DNA from: Verrucomicrobiota bacterium
GTDB taxonomy: Bacteria; Verrucomicrobiota; Verrucomicrobiia; Opitutales; Opitutaceae
Direction of reading: 5' to 3'
Length of the DNA stretch: 11,447 nt
NCBI GenBank assembly: GCA_003694825.1
Contig: RFJS01000240.1
Span: 1 to 11,447, forward strand
A program made the translations under genes and the position numbers. The notes under the pieces are model-generated. The model saw nothing but the letters and a program-made list of their open reading frames with translations, was not told where the DNA came from and made no database searches. Each line of letters begins with the position of its first letter. The stretch's first letter is position 1. Below are positions 8,118-11,447 of the stretch, one piece after another.

Positions 8118-8863
8118 CGGATCTTCGGGGGCGGGCTGGAAAAGCGGTCGCTCCAGTGGTGGACGCTACCGTTTTGGAGGGTCACGAGGTCGGGCAACGA
8201 GGGGAAAGCGATGAGGAGGGATCCGTCGGGTGCCTGGGCAAAGGCGGAGGCGGAGGCGTTTGTTGTGGCGAAGTGTCGCCCGACATCGATGAATGTGCTG
8301 CCATCATAGACAAAGAGGCCCGCGTGTTCGGGGGCGAACCAGAGATCGCCGGCGGCGCTTTCGTGGATGGCGCGCACGCGGGCGACCTCGGGGAAACGTT
8401 CGATGTGGCCGTGACGCCAGCGGGCGAGTGCGCCCCGGGTGCCGATCCACAGGCTGCCGTCGGAGGCGGGCCGGAGGGAGAGAACGGCACCATCGGGTCC
8501 GTCGCCGAGATCGATCACCTCCGGTGAATGGCCCGGGCGGTGGCGAACGAGCCCGCCGCTTTCGAGGCCGACCCACACGGAACTTTCGGCGTCGGCGGCG
8601 ACGGCCGTCGGCACGCGGTCCGGATGGGCGGGCAGGGCGGGGATGCGCCGGAAGTTTGCGGGCGCGAGCCGGAGGATGCCGCGGCCGGAGGTGGCGATCC
8701 AGAGGTTGCCCTCGAAGTCGCGGGTGAGGGCTGTCGCCTGATCGGCGCCGCTGACGAGGGGAAACTGATCGTGCCGTGTCCGGGGCGTCGAGATCGATGC
8801 GGTAGAGCCGGTCTCCGGCTGCCCAGAGCCGATCGCCGCCATCTGTGCGCATGGCCACGACAT
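7913..8863 (-). CDS. Middle piece of the sensor kinase: propeller repeats 7-11 in a shifted frame
   Basis: This open frame runs from ATG 8863 to a stop at 7913, but only about 8785 to 8101 is coherent. It carries five propeller repeats: [40 protein letters not shown] and the weaker [10 protein letters not shown]. It ends [12 protein letters not shown], where the next blade should begin. The first 25 or so residues from ATG 8863 and everything after about 8100 are out-of-frame noise. It has no signal peptide and its ATG falls inside the preceding coherent frame, so it is not a gene in its own right. It is the central segment of the kinase, displaced by one base at each end. Confidence 0.7.
   Translation of the reverse strand: MSWPCAQMAAIGSGQPETGSTASISTPRTRHDQFPLVSGADQATALTRDFEGNLWIATSGRGILRLAPANFRRIPALPAHPDRVPTAVAADAESSVWVGLESGGLVRHRPGHSPEVIDLGDGPDGAVLSLRPASDGSLWIGTRGALARWRHGHIERFPEVARVRAIHESAAGDLWFAPEHAGLFVYDGSTFIDVGRHFATTNASASAFAQAPDGSLLIAFPSLPDLVTLQNGSVHHWSDRFSSPPPKIRCLHVDARDSSGSAPKTAASASSPMTAGSTPTPSPGPSPRRSFRSPPTVSAESGSRRRAASSTPTGPN
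8098..8101 (-). other. Frame change 2 (apparent missing C)
   Basis: The frame above reads KIRCLHVDA and the frame below reads [12 protein letters not shown]. Adding one C to the CC run (GG at 8099-8100 on the plus strand) joins them as [11 protein letters not shown], the normal start of a propeller repeat. This change restores the frame lost at 8782-8785. Confidence 0.78.
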
Positions 8864-9683
8864 GGATGCCTGTCACCGAATTGGTGTCGAGAGTGAGAGG
8901 CATGATGCCCCGGTCGGTTTCGTGCCAGAGCTGGCGAGGGGTACTGAACCACATCCTGCCGCGGCCGTCCTCCGCCATCGCGAGGATTTGCGGACTATCC
9001 ATGGCGAGATCGGCCTGCAGCCGAAGTTTGTCGTTTGCATCGATGTAGGCGAGGCCACCGCCGGCCGGGGCGATCCAGAGGCGTCCGCGACTGTCGTGAT
9101 GGATGTGCTCAGTGTGACTGATGATGGGAACGACCCAGTGGTCCTCGTGGGGAATCAGGTGACCATCGCGGATTTCCCAAAGTCCGCGGCCGTGCGTTGA
9201 GAACCAGAGGCGGCCGTGAGGATCCCGGCTGAAATCGGTGACGGCGACGTCGATTTCGGGATGGCGGAAGAAGCGGTCCTGCTGCCGGGAGGCGAGTCCT
9301 GCGGCGGTGCCGAACCAGAGGGTGCCGTGTTCGTCTTCGGCGAGGGCGGTGATGGCGTCGTCGGGCAATTCCGGCGTTGTGGACGTGCGGAAGACGGTGA
9401 AGCGGTTTCCGTCGAAGCGGACGAGGCCGGCGTCGGTGCCGATCCAGAGATAGCCGTCGGCGGCGGCGAGGATTGCCGTGGCATGGTCCGAAGGCATGCC
9501 GGACTCCACGCCATGTGTGATGAAAACGAAATCGTTGCTGTCGAAGGCGGTGTGGTGGGGCGGCGGGACGGTCGCTTCGGATCTTTTCGGCGCCAGCGCC
9601 AGTGCCGCCGCTGTAGCAAGAATCAGCAGCGCGGCCGAACGAAGGAAGCGGCGCAAGGCGTGGGAAGTGTGGAGACGGCGCAT
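8304..9683 (-). CDS. N-terminal piece of the sensor kinase: signal peptide and first propeller repeats
   Basis: As the sequence stands this frame gives 459 residues ending at TGA 8304. Only about the first 300 are meaningful. They contain a signal peptide with a basic n-region (RRFLRS) and a hydrophobic core, then HGVESGMPSDHATAI, the typical opening of a first propeller blade. Six repeats follow: YLWIGTDAGL, TLWFGTAAGL, RLWFSTHGRG, RLWIAPAGGG, RMWFSTPRQL and [10 protein letters not shown]. After RIDLDA (about 8786) the translation becomes Arg/Pro/Ser-rich low-complexity sequence with no repeat pattern, the mark of a lost frame. A stand-alone product would be an exported single propeller fragment without signalling domains. 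I regard it as part of the kinase gene. Neither possible start (ATG 9683, GTG 9731) has a clear Shine-Dalgarno match. Confidence 0.75.
   Translation of the reverse strand: MRRLHTSHALRRFLRSAALLILATAAALALAPKRSEATVPPPHHTAFDSNDFVFITHGVESGMPSDHATAILAAADGYLWIGTDAGLVRFDGNRFTVFRTSTTPELPDDAITALAEDEHGTLWFGTAAGLASRQQDRFFRHPEIDVAVTDFSRDPHGRLWFSTHGRGLWEIRDGHLIPHEDHWVVPIISHTEHIHHDSRGRLWIAPAGGGLAYIDANDKLRLQADLAMDSPQILAMAEDGRGRMWFSTPRQLWHETDRGIMPLTLDTNSVTGIHVVAMRTDGGDRLWAAGDRLYRIDLDAPDTARSVSPRQRRRSGDSPHPRLRGQPLDRHLRPRHPPARARKLPAHPRPARPSGPRADGRRRRRRKFRVGRPRKRRARSPPPGPFTGGDRSRRRTRWCRSLPPARLRRQPVDRHPGRTRPLASRPHRTFPRGRPRARHPRKRRRRSLVRPRTRGPLCL
8782..8785 (-). other. Frame change 1 (apparent extra C in a CCCC run)
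   Basis: The coherent frame above this point reads RLYRIDLDA; below it the coherent frame reads [14 protein letters not shown]. The two join if one C is removed from the CCCC of the coding strand (GGGG at 8782-8785 on the plus strand), giving LDARTRHDQF. The exact base is ambiguous within about 8763-8790. Confidence 0.75.
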
Positions 9684-9819
9684 CGAACCAGCGCGGTATT
9701 GTGGGAGCAATCCATGGAGGTCATTCGGCACATGCCGGGCGGCGCGTTAGCGGTTTCGGCGGCGTCGGTGGCGGAAAACCGTCAGAAAAGGCGGCCGCGG
9801 CCCGACCGGCCATGCCCAT
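9684..9819 (-). promoter_or_regulatory. Gap between glycosyltransferase and kinase; most likely place for the kinase-pilin promoter
   Basis: This is the only sizeable non-coding gap (136 bp) ahead of the minus-strand kinase-pilin cluster. All following genes are tightly spaced, so their promoter should lie here unless transcription continues from the family 4 glycosyltransferase. I could not identify convincing -35/-10 boxes or a clear ribosome binding site before ATG 9683. Confidence 0.3.
9784..9812 (-). terminator. Weak possible terminator after the family 4 glycosyltransferase
   Basis: Just after the TGA at 9820, the minus strand contains GGCCG and CGGCC arms separated by about nine bases, followed by GCC and TTTTCT. 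The stem is short and the T run is interrupted. It could partly separate the glycosyltransferase from the kinase cluster. The composition is so GC-rich that chance pairing is likely. Confidence 0.3.
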
Positions 9820-10896
9820 TCAGGACTCGGTGAGTCGACGGAAAAGCTCGAGGTAGCGCTGGTGCTGGCGGTCCGGGGTGAAGGCGCTGCGGGCAAAGTC
9901 TCTGGCGGCCGCCCCCATCCGCCTGCGAAGTTCCGGATCCGCGGCCAATATGCGGATAGCTGCGGCGAAGGCGGCTGGGTCCTCCCTGTCGATCAGGTGG
10001 CCGGTTGTGCCCGGACGGATGGCCTCGGCGACGCCGCCGGCGTCGCGGGCGATGACGGGGAGCCCATGCCACTGGGCCTCGACCAGGAAATTCGGGAGTG
10101 ATTCGACGGTCGAGGCGAGGACGGCGACGTCGGCTGCGGCATAGAGGTCCGGGATGTCGTTGCGCCGGCCGAGCAGACGGACGGAAGCCGCGAGCCGCTT
10201 TTCGCGGACGACGGCTTCGATCCGCTGCCGTTCGGTTCCATCACCCGCGAGCCAGAGTTCGCAATTCTCCGGCGGACCGGCCTGCGCGAAGGCCTGCACG
10301 AGGTCGGCATGGCCCTTGCCCGGGCGCATCATGGCGACGCAGAGAAAGACAATGGTGTCGGGTCTCGAACCGAGGGCGGCGCGCACGGCTTCGCGGGAGC
10401 GGGTGGGAGGCGCGGTCCGGACGGCGGCGTTGTGGATGACGTGGACGCCATCAGCCGAAGCTCCGGCGGCGATGGCGGCGTGAGCGGCGGCACGGCTGTT
10501 GGCGACTACTGCACGTGCGGTCCGAAGCGTTCGACGATACCAGGCGGGGAGAGTTTTGCCCGTGCGGACCGTGGCGACAATCGGTGTCCGGGGCAGGCCG
10601 GTTGCGAGCCGCCAACCGTAGCAATTGGCGAGACGGCCCATGAGCAGGATGATGTCGGGCGCGGCGCGGCGGAGGGTGCGCGTCAGGCCGGGGGCGAGCC
10701 AGTCGATGTGCAGGTCGAACAGTTGCAGCGCCAGGTGGGGAATGCCCGGGGCAAGGTCCGGCGCGAGCGGGCCGGCCGGCCGAATGGTCACGAGGACCGG
10801 TTCATGGCCGACGCGGCGGAATGCATTGGCGAGCGCAACGGTCTGCGTTTCGGTGCCGCCGACGCGGAGGTAATCCTGGATCAGGGCGATGCGCAT
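9820..10896 (-). CDS. Family 4 (GT-B) glycosyltransferase
   Basis: The protein has 358 residues. It is a retaining GT-B glycosyltransferase of family GT4, transferring a sugar from a nucleotide sugar, probably in cell-surface polysaccharide or glycolipid synthesis. The N-terminal domain begins MRIALIQDYLRVGGTE with the acceptor-side GGTE loop (13-16). The C-terminal donor-binding domain has RPGKGHADLV, LAGDGTER, LLGRRNDIPDLYAAADV and the EX7E motif, E265 to E273 (ESLPNFLVE), followed by GLPVIARDAGGVAE. There is no signal peptide or transmembrane helix, so it is cytosolic or membrane-peripheral. ATG 10896 is chosen because it opens directly on the conserved first strand. The frame stays open to 11430, but that extension is Arg/Gln/His-rich and antisense to the divergent membrane protein. 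It lies upstream of the kinase on the same strand; a functional link is not shown. Confidence 0.92.
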   Translation of the reverse strand: MRIALIQDYLRVGGTETQTVALANAFRRVGHEPVLVTIRPAGPLAPDLAPGIPHLALQLFDLHIDWLAPGLTRTLRRAAPDIILLMGRLANCYGWRLATGLPRTPIVATVRTGKTLPAWYRRTLRTARAVVANSRAAAHAAIAAGASADGVHVIHNAAVRTAPPTRSREAVRAALGSRPDTIVFLCVAMMRPGKGHADLVQAFAQAGPPENCELWLAGDGTERQRIEAVVREKRLAASVRLLGRRNDIPDLYAAADVAVLASTVESLPNFLVEAQWHGLPVIARDAGGVAEAIRPGTTGHLIDREDPAAFAAAIRILAADPELRRRMGAAARDFARSAFTPDRQHQRYLELFRRLTES

Positions 10897-10965
10897 GCGG
10901 CTCTGCGGGATGAAAAAGCCGGAAAGCGAGTTGCAGTGGGGAGGCGTTTGCTCTTCCTGCCGGGA
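10897..10965. promoter_or_regulatory. Divergent promoter region between GT4 and the YvlD-like gene
   Basis: These 69 bp separate two divergent starts and must hold the signals for at least one of them. A purine-rich GGGGAGG (10938-10944) on the plus strand is the only ribosome-binding-like element. I see no convincing -10/-35 pair on either strand. Confidence 0.35.
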
Positions 10966-11391
10966 ATGGACCGACATCCGGCAGTCGTGCTGCTTGTGCG
11001 CTGGGCGATCACTGCGCTCGGCGTGTTTCTGGCGGCTGAACTCATTCCCGGGATCGAATATGCAGACAACAAAGCGCTGCTGATCGTCGCGGTGCTCCTG
11101 GGGCTCTTCAACGCGTTTCTCCGACCGCTGCTGATCTTCCTGGCGCTGCCGTTTGTGATTCTCACGCTGGGCATCGGAATCCTCTTCATCAATGCGCTGT
11201 TGCTCATGTTGGCGGCGAAGCTGGTGGATGGGTTCATCGTGGCGGGCTTCCTCCCGGCCTTTTTCGGGGCGCTTCTCATCGGCCTGATCAATGTGCTGCT
11301 GGGCGGCGTGGCCGGAGACTCGGTGCGGGTGGTGCGGTATCGGCGGCGGAAGCCCCGGCAGGATGCGCGCGACGACGTGATCGACATCTGA
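10966..11391 (+). CDS. YvlD/phage-holin-4-2-like small membrane protein
   Basis: The protein has 141 residues with about four membrane segments: VVLLVRWAITALGVFLAA, ALLIVAVLLGLFNAFLRPLL, LPFVILTLGIGILFINALLL and FLPAFFGALLIGLINVLLGG. A basic cytoplasmic tail follows (RVVRYRRRK). The pattern of NAFLRPLL, then LPFVILTLGIG and FINALLL is characteristic of the YvlD / phage-holin-4-2 family (formerly DUF360), a widespread chromosomal family of unknown function. The holin name reflects topology only; nothing phage-like is nearby. ATG 10966 is the simplest start. In-frame GTG 10936 and TTG 10948 would add 10 or 6 residues, and a GGGGAGG at 10938-10944 would suit a start slightly downstream, so the start is uncertain. 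It is divergent from the glycosyltransferase with 69 bp between starts. Confidence 0.88.
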   Translation: MDRHPAVVLLVRWAITALGVFLAAELIPGIEYADNKALLIVAVLLGLFNAFLRPLLIFLALPFVILTLGIGILFINALLLMLAAKLVDGFIVAGFLPAFFGALLIGLINVLLGGVAGDSVRVVRYRRRKPRQDARDDVIDI

Positions 11392-11411
11392 ATCTTGAAC
11401 CTGGCGCTGAA

Positions 11412-11444
11412 GCCGTTTCAGTGCCCGCATATGTCCGAAACGGC
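11412..11444. repeat. Perfect 8-bp inverted repeat after the YvlD-like gene
   Basis: GCCGTTTC (11412-11419) and GAAACGGC (11437-11444) form a perfect 8-bp stem with a 17-base loop, 20 bp after the stop of the YvlD-like gene. There is no T run before the window ends, so it could be a terminator cut off by the edge, or an operator site for a following gene. Confidence 0.4.
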
Positions 11445-11447
11445 ACA
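11431..11447 (+). CDS. Possible start of a further gene (cut by window end)
   Basis: An ATG at 11431 opens MSETA and runs off the window. No clear ribosome binding site precedes it and it overlaps the inverted repeat. It is listed only as a possibility. Confidence 0.15.

Larger units (their letters stand above)
4587..9683 (-). pseudogene. Propeller-type hybrid sensor histidine kinase fused to a pilin; two compensating frameshifts
   Basis: Reading through two single-base frame changes gives one protein of about 1698 residues. Signal peptide 1-37 (hydrophobic 16-31). 14 two-component-propeller repeats (xLWIGTxxGL type) to about 645, enough for two seven-bladed propellers. Y_Y_Y domain about 655-760 and membrane helix 765-786. 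HisKA with H832 in SHEIRTP. HATPase with N-box NLVGNAIK (945-952), DTGIGIP (981-987) and GGTGLGLA (1010-1017). Degenerate receiver 1068-1190, then receivers 1234-1354 (D1283, K1338) and 1387-1507 (D1436, K1492). A Pro-rich linker and a PilV-like pilin follow from 1547. No HPt or DNA-binding domain is present. ATG 9683 is chosen because it opens directly on the signal peptide; GTG 9731 would add 16 residues. The indels, near 8782-8785 and 8098-8101, may be sequencing errors or true decay; everything downstream is intact. The ligand is unknown. Confidence 0.82.

Noticed and set aside
4095..8309. A 1404-codon open frame on the plus strand
   Set aside because: It is antisense to the kinase and pilins, is rich in Gly, Asp, Glu, Arg and Ala with no domain pattern, and follows from the strong GC bias of codon positions in the real gene.
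8098..8785. Programmed ribosomal frameshifting in the kinase
   Set aside because: There is no slippery heptamer with a downstream structure that I can identify, and two opposite shifts in a periplasmic repeat domain have no clear purpose; sequence error or decay is simpler.
10966..11391. A prophage holin
   Set aside because: The family name suggests phage, but YvlD-like proteins are common chromosomal membrane proteins and no other phage gene is present.
10897..11430. N-terminal extension of the family 4 glycosyltransferase to 11430
   Set aside because: The extension is Arg/Gln/His-rich and antisense to the YvlD-like gene; the conserved GT-B fold starts exactly at ATG 10896.

Overview
The window is very GC-rich, and long open frames occur even on non-coding strands. 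I read it as chromosomal DNA of a Verrucomicrobiota-type bacterium, perhaps Opitutaceae. The basis is the combination of a periplasmic two-component-propeller hybrid kinase, a PilV/PilW/PilX-like set with an unusually large PilX-like member, and the overall composition. This placement is an inference; no rRNA or tRNA is present to anchor it.

Layout, left to right. (1) Plus strand: the last 38 codons of an alpha/beta-hydrolase-like protein (3-119), overlapping by ATGA a family 2 glycosyltransferase with a C-terminal Rossmann-like tail (116-1150). (2) Minus strand, convergent, read from 9683 down to 1165: one long probable operon. It begins with a giant hybrid sensor histidine kinase: signal peptide, 14 propeller repeats, Y_Y_Y domain, membrane helix, HisKA/HATPase, degenerate receiver, and two intact receivers. 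A PilV-like prepilin domain follows in the same open frame (ending 4587). Then come a PilW-like prepilin (3936-4568), a 718-residue PilX-like protein (1778-3934) and a small exported protein of unknown function (1165-1818). Spacing is 18 bp, 1 bp and a 41-bp overlap. (3) Minus strand: a family 4 glycosyltransferase (9820-10896). (4) Plus strand, divergent from it: a YvlD/phage-holin-4-2-like membrane protein (10966-11391), followed by an inverted repeat at the window edge.

Two things stand out. First, the kinase gene carries two single-base, mutually compensating frame changes (near 8782-8785 and 8098-8101). Both lie at short C/G runs in the propeller region. Repairing both gives exactly 14 propeller repeats and a continuous protein of about 1698 residues. 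Second, the kinase and the PilV-like pilin share one frame. On the coding strand, no stop codon and no ATG, GTG or TTG exists in any frame between 5166 and 5046. The pilin's processing site (RRG|MTLVE) sits just after a proline-rich linker. If real, this is a sensor kinase-prepilin polyprotein that a prepilin peptidase could split at the cytoplasmic face of the membrane. If not, it marks a sequence or assembly defect. I see no CRISPR array, insertion sequence or RNA gene.

A working model (inference): the propeller/Y_Y_Y sensor reads a periplasmic ligand, in related systems often a polysaccharide fragment. The downstream minor pilins form part of a type IV pilus or type II secretion pseudopilus that is made together with the sensor. 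No DNA-binding output domain is attached to the kinase.
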